A DNA stretch of 64,000 nucleotides, taken from Xanthostigma xanthostigma (Eukaryota; Arthropoda; Insecta; Raphidioptera; Raphidiidae). Position numbers and translations under genes: made by a program. Shown in pieces: positions 35,842 through 46,580 of the stretch (positions are counted from its first letter, which is position 1; every line of letters starts with the position of its first letter). Location of the stretch: positions 28,779,501-28,843,500 of the forward strand of contig OY754465.1 of the NCBI GenBank assembly GCA_963575645.1, given 5' to 3'. Under the pieces are notes generated by a model. That model ran no database searches and was not told the DNA's origin. It saw nothing but the letters and a program-made list of their open reading frames with translations.

Positions 35842-36860
35842 TGCTCTGATTTGCAGTTAGGGTAGAAACCACCACTTTAAACTTTGTTTTCTAATTATCT
35901 CACAAACTATGAGATATATGAAAAAAGGTTTCGATAAAAAAATTGTAGATTTTTATATTTACTACAAAAAAGTGCTCTGCCCTCTTACCCCTATCTGCAT
36001 TAGTTTACCCGTAAACTGCCCTAAAATGTGAAAAAATTGAAAATATTTTTTTCCCCGGTATATTCGGGTTGTTTGTAGCATTTTGAAACTCTCGGCATTT
36101 GCTCCGAAAAATGGATATTATAGAATTTACAAAAAGACGGTACCTCTACCTACCCTTTTTGCACGATATTGGAGTCTAATTGTCGTGAATTATTGAAAAG
36201 AATTCGTATCCATGATTTTAAAATGTGAAACTGACTTAAAAAAAAACGTCTGTCTGTCTGTCTGTCAGCGGGCTGTATCTCAAGAACCGTAATAGGTAGA
36301 GAGTTGAAATTTTCACAGAGAGTGTATTTCTATTGCTGCTAGAACAACAAATAATTAAAAACCCCCCAAAACTCCCAGAAGAGGAGCAAACTAAGTTTTT
36401 TGCTTATTACTCGCTCAATTTAAATCAGATCGTTTCGAGACCTGTCTTAAACGAAAGATGAGAAAATTTTACATAGATTTTGTATAATAGAATTTGTCGA
36501 AACACTTATTTTATACAGCTTTATATACAGTATGTAAACGCGTAAGGTGCACATAGGGAAATTAGCATTGGGAAAAAACGAATGGATCAGAGTTAGCTTT
36601 GACTGCATTAATTGTTATTTCTATTGTGGTAATCTATGGTAATCTTGAGGATTTCTATTTTATTTTGATTTATTTTTCAATTTATTGAAGAGTACTAATC
36701 AGACGTTAATCAAAGATTTGATTTATTTTTATTTTACTTGACTTTTCTAATATTAAAATGCTTTTAAAAATCATTATTTTTATTTTTTTTACAAAAATAG
36801 AACAAAATAAACCGGTCAAGTGTGAGTCGGACTCGCACACGAACGGTCCGTACATTATGT
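35842..36860. repeat. Fragments of repeat families B, C, D and G in intron 1
   Basis: ATTCGTATCCATGATTTTAA (36208) starts like family B. CTGTCAGCGGGCTGTATCTC with GTAATAGGTAGAGAGTTG (36240-36350) is the inverted 3' end of family G. TTACTCGCTCAATTTAAATC (36408) with GTCTTAAACGAAAGATGAG is family C, also at 43910 and inverted at 40140. CTAATCAGACGTTAATCAAA (36693) is family D. CAAGTGTGAGTCGGACTCGC (36818) is the 5' end of family G. 35603-35841 shows nothing clear. Confidence 0.6.
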
Positions 36861-36999
36861 ACTTTTTAAATACTTTTGTAAAAGAAACAAGAGAGGCGCT
36901 AACGCGCTATAACAATATGTAATCAGTGGGAGTATGTAAGTAGTTCAAAAATTTCAAGGCGTGAAACGTTTTTTTATTATAAACACTTTTTTTACAAAA

Positions 37000-37400
37000 A
37001 TTTCTTGTAGAATAAAATAATATAAAGTTTTGATAAATATACCATTATATCAAATAACAACATTATGGCAAATATCTCTGTTGCGCATGCGCCGATTTCT
37101 CCAAAAAAAAAAAAAAAAAAACAAAACTTTAGAATAATAAACCAGTATGAAAAATATACTATTATTATATAAAAACAATGTTATAGCACATATCTCTTTT
37201 GCGCATGCGCCGCATTTCCCCCTAAAAACTTTTTACAAAACTTTCTTTTAAAATAGAATAATAAACCATTATGAAAAATATACCAGTATTGTATAAAAAC
37301 AATGTTATAGCACATATTATCTCTTCTGCGCATGCGCCGCCTTTCCCCCTAAAACTTTTTACAAAACTTTCTTTTAAAATAGAATAATAAACCATTATAG
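37000..37400 (+). repeat. Tandem repeat with GCGCATGCGC palindromes
   Basis: Three units of about 118-127 bp share AATAATAAACC, TATGAAAAATATACNA, TATAAAAACAATGTTATAG, CACATATCTCTTTT and GCGCATGCGC (37083-37092, 37201-37210, 37328-37337). The unit also occurs at 22630-22850. GCGCATGCGC is the consensus palindrome bound by the NRF-1/Ewg family. Binding here is only a possibility. Confidence 0.75.
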
Positions 37401-37436
37401 TTACATATTGTTATTATTTTCAATAATTATGAATAA

Positions 37437-39570
37437 TAGGCTAATGCCTATACTTTTTTGAAAAAAAAAATAGCAGGCAAGGACCAGGTGGAAAATGTTG
37501 TTGAGGCTCCAACTTTAAGGGAAAAAACAATTTAAACACGAAAACATTCAAAATGGTGAAATGGGGATGCAATTTAGGGGTTGAAGACGGTTTTCTGAGT
37601 TTTACGACAAAACGTGACCTCTTAGCGGAAATTGTTCGACACAAAAGTTGTATATGGTAAAAAAATCTAAAACTTTTGTACCAAACACTTTTCGACATAA
37701 CCTCAAATGAACCGTCAAAATGGCGAAAAACCGATTTTTCAGTATTTAATTTTTTTCTCGCGCAAAAATAATTTAATTTGCATGAAAATTTGTGAAAGTA
37801 TGTCTTTTTTTATCTTAAATAAGCATGATTTTTTTGCAGTTCGGAGTTATGTACATTTTTCGAAAAAAACACCCTTATTTTCCACGAACAATTATTGTCT
37901 TGATGTTTTTTTGTATTTCGAAGTTCTATAAGTGGTCATTTTAATCTTTGAAATGTCTACTTTAAAATGGTCTATGTAAGTTGGTGGTTTATTTATCGTT
38001 AAACTACTTAAAATTGCGAAAAACCGAAAAAACGTCTTTCTGTTGTGTATATGCTGTGATAAGGTAAATATTTTAGAGTAGTACTGTAACTATAGATACT
38101 TAACAAATCATGTGTATTTGTTGTCAAATCTCAGTTTGCTAGACTGAACCAAACGATTAAATTTGTTAAGTATCTATAGTTACAATACTACTGTAAAATA
38201 TATTTTACCTTATCACAGCATATACACCAAGGTACATAAAAGTTAGGTATGGCGTTGCGCATAAAGTCAGAAAGAACCAATAAAAATGCGGACCAGAATC
38301 AGCCATGTTGATTATAATGCACCAATCAGCGTTGAGCCGCATTATTTGAACGATTCGAAATTATTATTAAAAAAATTAAAAAGTCGACTGTTTAAATGAA
38401 ATTAAAATGAATGCTTTTATATTGATATTATTTTCTATAGTATTTTATTGAACCTTATGATGTAGATATAGTTTTTTAATTAACATTAAATATAACTACA
38501 TAGTTTTTTTAACATTAAATATAAGATTTTAAGTATGTAACTTTGAACAAATTTATCTATAAAATATACTTAAAAAATTTGTCTATTCAAAATAGAGTTT
38601 CAAATTGTAAATAATAATTTATATTGCTTACCTTTTTGGATATCAATTGACTGTACACAAACTTTCAACCATTTTTAAAGTATATTTTAAAATATTTAAA
38701 TTGTTTTCCATATTTAGTGCTAATTTTATTTTTACAGTTAATAACTCTACATACAACCATCTTATAAAAAATTTAAGCTTTAATTGTCAGTTTTCTTTTT
38801 TTGTAGGTTATGAAACACATTAACAAATATTTACACGCTAATACAAATACATTTATATTTTCAAAATGGCTGACGCTGGTACCTGCGCAGAAAAAATCCG
38901 TCGGTAAATCATACCTAACTTTTATGTACCTTGATATACACGACAGAAAGACTTTTCGGTTTTTCGCAATTTTAAGTAGTTTAACGATAAATAAACCACC
39001 AACTTACATAGACCATTTTAAAGTAGACATTTCAAAGATTAAAATGACCACTTATAGACCTTCGAAATACAAAAAAACATCAAGACAATTGTTCGTGGAA
39101 AATAAGGGTGTTTTTTTCGAAAAATGTAGATAACTCCAAAAATAGTCGTATTCTGAACTGCAAAAAATCATGCTTATTTAAGATAAAAAAAGACATACTT
39201 TCACAAATTTTCATGCAAATTAAATTATTTTTACGCGAGAAAAAAATTAAATACTGAAAAACCGGTTTTTCGCCATTTTGACGGTTCATTTGAGGTTATG
39301 TCGAAAAGTGTTTGGTACAAAAGTTTTAGATTTTTTTACCATCTACAACTTTTGTGTAGAACAATTTCCGCTAAGAGGTCACGTTTTGTCGTAAATCGCA
39401 GAAAACCGTCTTCAACCCATAAATTGCACCCCCATTTCACCATTTTGAATGTTTTCGTGTTTAAATTGTTTTTTCCCTGAAATTTGGAGCCTCAACAACA
39501 TTTTCCACCTGGTCCTTGCCTGCTATTTTTTTTTTTAGCGTTAAAAATTCGTTTTGGCACCAGCCTATAA
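37437..39570. mobile_element. Foldback element, family R (copy 2), inverted and interrupted
   Basis: The arms are about 37437-38095 and 38942-39570. The left end here matches the right end of 28582-30012, and the loop is its reverse complement, so this copy is inserted the other way round. The right arm is interrupted by a hAT-like MITE at 38228-38933. The arms again hold the two short head-to-head ORFs. Confidence 0.9.
38228..38933. mobile_element. hAT-like MITE (706 bp), fully delimited
   Basis: The terminal inverted repeats are CAAGGTACATAAAAGTTAGG and its mirror CCTAACTTTTATGTACCTTG. The exact 8-bp duplication ATATACAC flanks it (38220-38227 and 38934-38941). The sister foldback has GCATATACACAACAG at 29388, a single copy and hence the empty site. 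The inside has no transposase ORF. A TTTTTTTTGTAGG-like string near 38800 is of no clear meaning. Confidence 0.93.
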
Positions 39571-39574
39571 CGGG

Positions 39575-40127
39575 AATGCGGACACATAGGTATAATTCTT
39601 TTCTTTTATTGCTAACGTTTCGTCAAAAATATTGACTTTGTCAAAGCTCTGAAAATATGGATATAACAAAATTATTAATTACAAAACAAATTTAAATAAA
39701 AATTATAAAAAATATACATTACCAAAAAAACAATTTTTTAAATTTTTTAAACAAATTTAAATAAAAATTATAATTTATTTTCCACTTTTTTATGTCAAAA
39801 ATTAAATAAAAATTGTAAACAACACTTTGTTATTTACTATGAATTTAAATTTTCAGTAAATTGATACCTAGGAGACTAATATTTTTAAGGTGCCAAATTT
39901 TTACACTGTTTAATTTTGTATGATTTTTTCTTTATAAAGATTTAATAAATTATTATAGACGTTACTAAGTCTTTGAGTATCAGTCCGAAAGTTAACTGTA
40001 TCATGTAGGAAAATTTGGATCATTTCACTTATGTTTCTTTTAAAGTAATTTGGTTCAGTGTCTAGAATTGAAGTCTCTTCAAAATTAAAATTATGATTTT
40101 TTTCAAAATGGTGTGTTGCTAACGCTG
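39575..40127 (-). pseudogene. Penelope-like element C-terminus and 3' region
   Basis: On the minus strand, ALATHHFEKNHNFNFEETSI, LDTEPNYFKRNISEMIQIFL and VNFRTDTQRLSNVYNNLL, then a TAA at 39910-39912, form the conserved C-terminal tail of a Penelope-like protein after the GIY-YIG domain. It differs from the copies at 2440 and 7036. Downstream to about 39580 is a 3' region with GACAAAGTC...GACGAAACG near 39614-39650, like the segments that flank Penelope elements. The reverse transcriptase is absent. Confidence 0.75.
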
Positions 40128-41034
40128 TCTAGTTTCAAACCGATCTGATTTAAATTGAGCGAGTAATAAGCAAAAAACTTTTTTTTTCTTAATTTTTTCT
40201 CTCTGGAACCAAAATTGAAAAGTCGGGCGACGCTAGGATTTAAGTTACCCGGAGACGAATTGTACAAAAGAATTTTTTTTTTTAAATCGGTGGCGTTTTG
40301 GCTGTACCCTGGATAAAAAAAGCGTCTCATTGATTCAAAGACTAAGCGAGTACATATAGGCGCTTCCAGCTATTGCTTGGGTCGCGCCTAAAAATCACCT
40401 ACACTCATTCAATTCTTTTTCGCACATACCCACGATGATCAATAACATTCAAAACTCTTTTAACTGTAATTTTGTTTAACTAAAACACATTAAAATCTTT
40501 GGTTAATAAATAAATTATAATAGTTATCAATTCATAGATATTTTTTAGAATCTATTTTTAATTGCGTTAGCGTAACTTTAAAGCAGCTAATCACTTGAAG
40601 GGTTCAGCTGTCAATCTAGAAACTTTTCGATGTTGGCTATTCTTCTAGTTTCCAAGAAATAATCAGCCATAGCGCAAACACATTTTTAAAATTTATAACA
40701 TTTAGAACAGCAAATTTTCACTTAATTTCCTTTTACACTTATCGGTTCAATTAACATAAATGAATTACAAAGTTATCTTCTCAACAAAAATGGTTATATA
40801 AGCCAGAAGAATTTATTGGATGATAATAATCTCAGCTACTTGATAAAACCCACATAAGTTCTCTATAATTAATTAAATAAAGATTTCTGTTATTGTTTTG
40901 TTTGTCTATTCTGCTATATGGTTGTGTAATTAATAATGACGTCACTACAGTGACGTACATTCTGTTAACACCTAATAAATTATTCTTATAGAAGATTCTT
41001 AAGTCTCCCCTACTTAATATTTTGTTTTTTTAAG
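40128..41034 (+). other. GABA transaminase intron 1, 3' part
   Basis: 40130-40185 is an inverted family C fragment. The rest shows no gene or repeat that I recognise. It ends in TTTTTTTAAG, the acceptor of exon 2. Confidence 0.5.
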
Positions 41035-41156
41035 GAGGAAATATAATAAGAGCTGTGTCTAATCTAGTGTCAAATGAACCGAAGGCCCCATATGTATCCA
41101 CAAGTGTTCCAGGGCCTCGAACTAAAAAGCTCCTCACAGATCTAGGTAACCTTCAA
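41035..41156 (+). CDS. Gabat: 4-aminobutyrate aminotransferase, exon 2
   Basis: The exon lies between TTTTTTTAAG and CAA|GTAAGT. Read in phase 1 it gives GNIIRAVSNLVSNEPKAPYV, STSVPGPRTKKLL, TDLGNLQ. EVPGPRS/TSVPGPRT followed by a short helix and then the next exon is the conserved N-terminus of mature GABA transaminase. It is open, in phase with exons on both sides, and free of repeats. Confidence 0.93.
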
Positions 41157-41659
41157 GTAAGTATACAAACATTATTTAACTTAATAACATAATAAATACA
41201 CGGAAGTAGTGATAGTTGTTCAATTGTCGTCAATTTAAAATGATAATTTAAAAATATTACTGTTTCTGAATGAATTAATAACAGTGAACTGTTCGTAATA
41301 GTAGTGGAGGCCAGAATGCTAAATATATATGGTGGAGGTACTCAACAGGGTACAAGGTATCTCCCTTTATGTTAATCTGACGCGCTCGAGTAACTACCGA
41401 AATCCCCGCTTGGGCTCCTCTACTATAATATAATAGTACTAGATGCTGTATCCTTAGCTTCCCTCGCTGTAATGTCGACATTTTGACACTGCTCATGACC
41501 CTCGATTATAGTAAAAGCGCGTTTGTTAAGTGACTGTACTATAGACAGGTTATAAAGAGTGTCCCAACAAGAGCGCCGGATTTAATTTTAAAGAAAAACA
41601 CAATTATTTTTTGAATTAAGCAAACATTTTCATTTCAACATAAAGAAACAGAGTTCCGA
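41157..41659 (+). other. GABA transaminase intron 2, 5' end
   Basis: No gene was seen. Near 41560, GTGTCCCAACAAGAGCGCC may be the outer end of the transposon whose transposase remnant follows. Confidence 0.4.
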
Positions 41660-42035
41660 TTAAACGTAAAATACAACATCAGACAAATGGCCACCACGAA
41701 ACCTCTGACACAGAGTTATTCTTTAGGTGATATTTTGAATAAAGTTTTCGCATAAATGTGGCTATATTTCAGTAATAACGCGCCGTATTTCCTCTTTAAG
41801 ATGTTCAACTGTTTCAGGCTTATTCGCATACACCTTTTCCTTCACATAGCCCCCAAGAAAAAAGTCCATCGGCGTTAGATCGCACGATCTTGGTGGCTAA
41901 TGTTGATCGCTAAATCGAGAAATGACACGGACTGGAAACCTGGTCTGCAGTAACATCATTGTTTCACTTGCTGTGTGGCAGGTTGCACCATCTTTTTGAA
42001 AACACATGTCCTCCACATCAATTACATCCAATTCG
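41660..42035 (-). pseudogene. Tc1/mariner-type transposase remnant
   Basis: The minus strand reads VEDMCFQKDGATCHTASETM, then PVRVISRFSDQH, a stop in place of the usual tryptophan, PPRSCDLTPMDFFLGGYVKE, and KPETVEHLKEEIRRVITEI, ending near FRGGHLSD. Two catalytic aspartates, in QKDGA and PMDFF, are separated by 41 residues. Three in-frame stops (TAG, TAG, TAA) make it a pseudogene. It is a different lineage from the transposase at 44936-46020. Confidence 0.8.
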
Positions 42036-42889
42036 GGTCACAAAATCTCCGTTAAAAAAACACGTTTTTTCACTATTTTTTTACTAAAAAATTACCGCAC
42101 ATAGATGGCTGAAAATTCTCAAAAATGATGTTCATGTTGACCCAAACATGCGTGAATAATTTTAGCGTCATCGGTCAATTACTTCTCAAGTAATTAACGA
42201 TCACTTTTTTTTGTTTCCTTAATTGCAAATTGCGCCATTTTTTTCACAAACGGGTTTCGCTGGTCCGACCAATTAGCCAGAAAAATCACAAATCCATTCA
42301 ACTTTAGTATCCCGTTGGAATTTTTTGGGCAATTTGCCAGTTAACAATTGCACTTAGCAACCTCTGTAAGTACTCATTTATTAGGAAATTTCATAAGAAA
42401 CAACTTCCTCAATGCATATGCTATACTAAAAGTCAAGAGGAACGGAGATATTAAAGGAAATAGAGAAAAAAGCACTATTTTCGTCACTAATTGATAATTA
42501 TAAATTCAAGCACACCAACAATTTGTAAGCAAACCCTAAAATGAAGCAATTCCAACAATAATCTCGCCTGTGCCCGAATAATACACTTTTTAATCTTTTT
42601 ACCTCCTCGCCGTCTAGCCTATATAATAAACGTCTATTTGTTTTATTAGAGGTGAATAATTACTAATTTATTTAAAACTAAAATTACTATAGAACTGTAA
42701 GGTAATTTTAAATAAGTAAACCAAAGAATTAAACCATAACAATAGAAGTTGACTACTCAAGTAAAAATTGGTTCAGTTACAGAGTTATAAAATTTTTACA
42801 TTACATATTAATATTACTAAATAGTAAAATAATCTTACACAAAAAACAAAATACCGAATAATATCATAAGATCTATACATTTTCAATAG
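42036..42889. other. Unassigned part of GABA transaminase intron 2
   Basis: This may hold the 5' half of the transposon at 41660-42035 in a form too decayed to read. I see no gene or clear repeat. Confidence 0.35.
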
Positions 42890-43145
42890 CCCTTCCCGTT
42901 TCACTGCGAAACAATTCGCATACACCGTTATCGTTCACTCCAGAATTGTTTTTTAAGAATTCCCCCTTCCCGTTTCCCTGCGAAACAATTCGCATACCCA
43001 GTTATCGTTCACCCCGGAATTGTTTTTTTTTAAACTCCCCCTTTCCCCCTTTCCGTTTCACTGCGAAATAATTCGAATGCTCCGTTATCGTTTTCGCATG
43101 TGCCCATTCAGTAGAATTTTACCAAATACTCCTTAACATCAACAC
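42890..43145 (+). repeat. Tandem repeat (about 80 bp, three units)
   Basis: Each unit holds CCCGTTTCACTGCGAAACAA, TTCGCATACNCNGTTATCGTT and CNGGAATTGTTTTTT. The third unit is the most diverged. It is AT/CT rich with no coding potential. Confidence 0.7.
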
Positions 43146-43404
43146 GACCCCGTAATTGCTTTTTAAAAAATTCCCCCCTAACGCCCCTTCAAATATTTTA
43201 GAAAACGCGGAATGTTTGTTTTTTGTACACATAGATTTTCTGAAATCGTAATTTCATGAGTTATTAAGGCCCATGTTTCTTCCACATTTCAATACGAAGG
43301 TAAATTTGTAAGTTTGACAACACCGCTCCACTGATATTGTGTGTGTGTCGTAAGTGTTGGGAAAAAAATGACTTGTCTGTACAGTATTCGGTGTTATTAA
43401 TTTA

Positions 43405-43705
43405 GAATAGAATAGAATAGAATAGAACTTTATTATGGCGGAGTTCAGTCGAAACTGATCTTCCACTCAACCATTGTAAACATCACAAAAATCGTGAATA
43501 ATACAATACATATAAATCAAAATTGAAAAATTGACATTGTGTATATATACATAATATAGGTATAATACAAAAAATACAATAATTATACAAAAGTTTTACT
43601 TATAAAATATTTTTAATTTCTGTTTAAAAGTGCTGGGCTTAAGTGCTTTATACTCTGTGGGGATTCTATTGTACATTCTGGCTTTTGTACAATTTTTTGA
43701 CGTGA
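43405..43705 (-). pseudogene. LINE 3' end, heavily 5'-truncated
   Basis: The minus strand reads MYNRIPTEYKALKPSTFKQK and LKIFYK then a stop. This is the last part of a Jockey/CR1-group LINE ORF2 (YN.IP...FK..LK). The 3' UTR ends in AATAAAGTTC and a (TTCTA)n tail at 43407-43430. The tail motif is the same as that of the LINE at 56667-58979. Confidence 0.75.
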
Positions 43706-43805
43706 TAACGTCTTATAGATAACGTCTTATAAATTGATGAATCACCAATATTATGATGAATCACCAATATTATAAATTGATAAAACACCGGCTGCATGTA
43801 CGAAA

Positions 43806-43880
43806 AAGTGTGTAACGTAACGTTCCTAACGTTCCTAACGTTCCTAACGCGTAACGCATAACGCATAACGCGTAGCGTTC
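43806..43880 (+). repeat. Short tandem repeat (GTTCCTAAC)n and (GCATAAC)n
   Basis: CGTTCCTAACGTTCCTAACG and GCGTAACGCATAACGCATAA are short repeats of related 7-9 bp units. 43880-44670 holds a family C copy (43908-44020) and a GGTTTCAATCCGCTTATCC fragment (inverted, near 44340), but no gene. Confidence 0.75.
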
Positions 43881-44723
43881 CGCCTGACCCTGTGCGTGCT
43901 TTTTGCTAATTTCTCGCTCAATTTAAATCAGATCGGTTTGAAACCAGTCTTAAACGAAAGAGGAGAACATTTTACATAGATTTCGTATAACAGAATTTGC
44001 CTAAACAGTTTTTTTATACAAATTTATATAGAAAAATATTTTATACAAATTTATATAGAAAAATAGCTGTATAAATGCATTGTTGTCTATTGCATGGCGC
44101 GCGCGCGACGCGGTCGGTCGTCTTTGTTTGCCGTACATGGAAATTAGAAAATAACGTATGTCTTGTCTTAACATGAAAACGGCTGCATTTCTAATGTTTA
44201 TTTTTTGACATTAGTATTTTGTGATTTGCAAAGCCTTCTAAGTTAACTATTGGAATAACTAATTATTATTAGAACATAATACTTTGTAAGTTGCAAACGT
44301 CACTTTTGACATTTCTTATCATTCCGACACCAAGGATAAGCGGATTGAAACCAAATTTTGGGAGGTTTAGGTTATGTATTACGGAATACGTTATCACGTA
44401 AAACTATCGTCCGTAAACCGACTTTACAGACAACCAATTTTTTTCTTGAAAAAAAGTGTTTCAAAGGGATATCACTTCTTCAACTGTCCTATAGTAATAG
44501 ACAGTTGCATGCGTTTCAAAATTCGCCATAATCGAAACCGTGCATTAAATTTTACCACAAAATGTGTTTCAAATGAAAATCACTTCAATTTTTCTATACC
44601 AATGGACAGTTTCGTTCGTTTCATAATTCATCCAAATCAGTAAAATGTTACCACATAAAATTGTTACAGTAGCCGTACGAATAATTATATATTATTCATA
44701 CGGTAACAGTACGAATAATTATA

Positions 44724-46278
44724 CAGATGAGTTTCAAGTTGATGCTTTTTTTTACAGCGTGTAAAAATCAAATAGACAAGCAAATATTTCAAATAGTTTT
44801 TTTATCAAAACTCAAAAATAAGAGAGAAACAGCCTTTCGAAGTTTAAATAAATTTTATTAAATTTTCTTTAATTTTGAGGTCGGTCCTGGGGTTATATTA
44901 TGTCACTATGGAAGTATGTTATTATTATCAAGTATTCACAGAAATTGTTCGAAGTTGTCCCCGTTTTGTTGGACACAAAGATGCGTGCGCCGTAGCATTG
45001 CTTCTGTACATGCTTGTAGTAGCGATAAGGGCCTTCCGCGAATTATTTGGGAAGCATTTTCGATTCGTGCTATCATTTCTTTGCGTGTATTAACCGAGCT
45101 TTTGAAGACTAAACTTTTCATCCACCTCCACAAGAAAAAATCCAAAGGGTTTAGGTCCGGCGATCTTGGCGGCCACGCGTCAGGTCCTCCACGACCGATC
45201 CACTGGTTACGAAACTGTTCATCTAAAAAATCTCGAACTTCACGCCTAAAATGAGCCGGCGCTCCATCGTGCAATAACCACATGTTGCCTCGTACATTTA
45301 AAAGTACATCTTCCAGCAAACCAGGGAGAATATCTTGCAAAAAATGCAAGTAGTTGGCGCCGTTTAAACGCTCTGGTAAAATAAATGGTCCAATTAACAT
45401 GCCATTCACAATGCCTGCCCACACATTAGCGGAAAATCGAACTTGAAAATTAGTTCTTCGTACAGCTTTAGGATTCTCTACAGCCCAAACATGTGTGTTG
45501 CGGAAATTATTAATTCCATTGCGGGTAAACATGGCTTCATCCATCACCAAAGTCGATCTTAGAAAGTTGTTGTTGTTGGCATTTTGCTCTAAAAGCCAGT
45601 TGCAAAAATCGACTCTGCGTGGAAAATCCTCTGGCTTCAAAGCTTGAACCCGTTGAACGTGGTAAGGATGAAGCTGATTTTCGTGCAGAGTGTTGCAAAC
45701 TTTCGTCTGATTTACTTGAACCGGGAAGCGATTACACGAGTGCTTGTCGTTGGATCCTCATGCACTAAATCCAGAATGTGTTCCTCCCGCTGAGCATTTC
45801 TAAGATGCCTCGGTCATCCTGCGCGTCCTCCACGATGCTCCCGTAAACTACCCGTTTCCCTAGACCTTTGAACAACATTCATAATTGTACGAGGGTTCGG
45901 ATGAATCCGGTTGGGGAAACGATCTGCGTACAATCGCGATGCACTCGCGGCATTTTGACGACACTCTCCATAAATTAATAACATGTCCACTAGTTCATTA
46001 TCGTTATAAACATAAGCCATTCTCAAAAATAATAGAGGCACACACAATTCTCTCAAAAACAAAACAATACACATACTTGATAATAACAACTTATTTCCAT
46101 AGTGACATAATATAACCCCAGGACCGACCTCAAAATTAAAGAAAATTTAAAAAAATTTATTTAAACTTCGAAAGGCTGTTTCTCTCTTATTTTTGAGTTT
46201 TGATAAAAAAACTATTTGAAATATTTGCTCGTCTATTTGATTTTTACACGCTGTAAAAAAAGCATCAATTTAAAACTG
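44724..46278 (-). mobile_element. Tc1/mariner-type transposon, nearly complete, DD41D
   Basis: The element has terminal inverted repeats of about 185 bp and is flanked by TA on each side (44722-44723 and 46279-46280), the mariner target. It begins CAGATGAGTTTCAAGTTGAT and ends ATCAATTTAAAACTG. The inner TIR includes GAGGTCGGTCCTGGGGTTAT and its mirror. The flanking sequence is itself a palindrome, and its empty form TAATTATATATTATTCATAC lies just before the element at 44680-44699. Confidence 0.92.
44936..46020 (-). pseudogene. DD41D transposase, one nonsense codon and one frameshift
   Basis: The likely start is at 46018-46020, MAYVYNDNELVDMLLIYGE, an N-terminal helix-turn-helix of the DUF4817 type common in insect transposases. 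The C-terminal catalytic domain has aspartates in LVMDEAMF, WLLHDGAPAH and SPDLNPLDFF, residues 34, 125 and 167 of the downstream frame. There are 41 residues between the last two. HRGGRAG is followed by TGA at 45814-45816, where the related copy at 46622-48600 has CGA. A frameshift lies near 45712. Repair of just these two lesions would be needed for a full reading frame, so loss of function seems recent. The family cuts and pastes DNA at TA. Confidence 0.9.
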
Positions 46279-46449
46279 TATATTATTCATACGGTAACCG
46301 TACGAATAGATGCAGCCATCACTACATTACATATGTGTACATACTATTTTTTGTCGTTTTTAAGGTTCCGTATCACTGCCAAAAGAGGTTTTTTTTTATC
46401 AGTTTTTCCCATACATAAAAATAAAATAAACGCTAAAAATAGTTTTAAG

Positions 46450-46580
46450 GATTTTGAATAAATAATCACACATAAAATGTCCTGGGTGGGAATTGGTACC
46501 AACACTATACGCATTATGTAAATTGTAAAATATATGAAAATTATAATAAACTTTTTATCTTATCTTATCTTATCTTTAGT
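46450..46580 (+). repeat. Short LINE 3' tail fragment
   Basis: AATTATAATAAACTTTTT followed by ATCTTATCTTATCTTATCTT is the end of a severely 5'-truncated LINE with a (TTATC)n tail. No coding part remains. Confidence 0.55.

Noticed and set aside
28582-39570. Loop inversion between the two family R copies as evidence of flip recombination
   Set aside because: The outer ends are swapped too, so plain insertion in the opposite direction explains it.
42890-43145. Possible CRISPR-like array
   Set aside because: The units are contiguous diverged tandem repeats with no unique spacers, in an insect genome.
44875-45254. Plus-strand ORFs of 72 and 112 codons
   Set aside because: Antisense to the mariner transposase; TIR-derived start and no homology.
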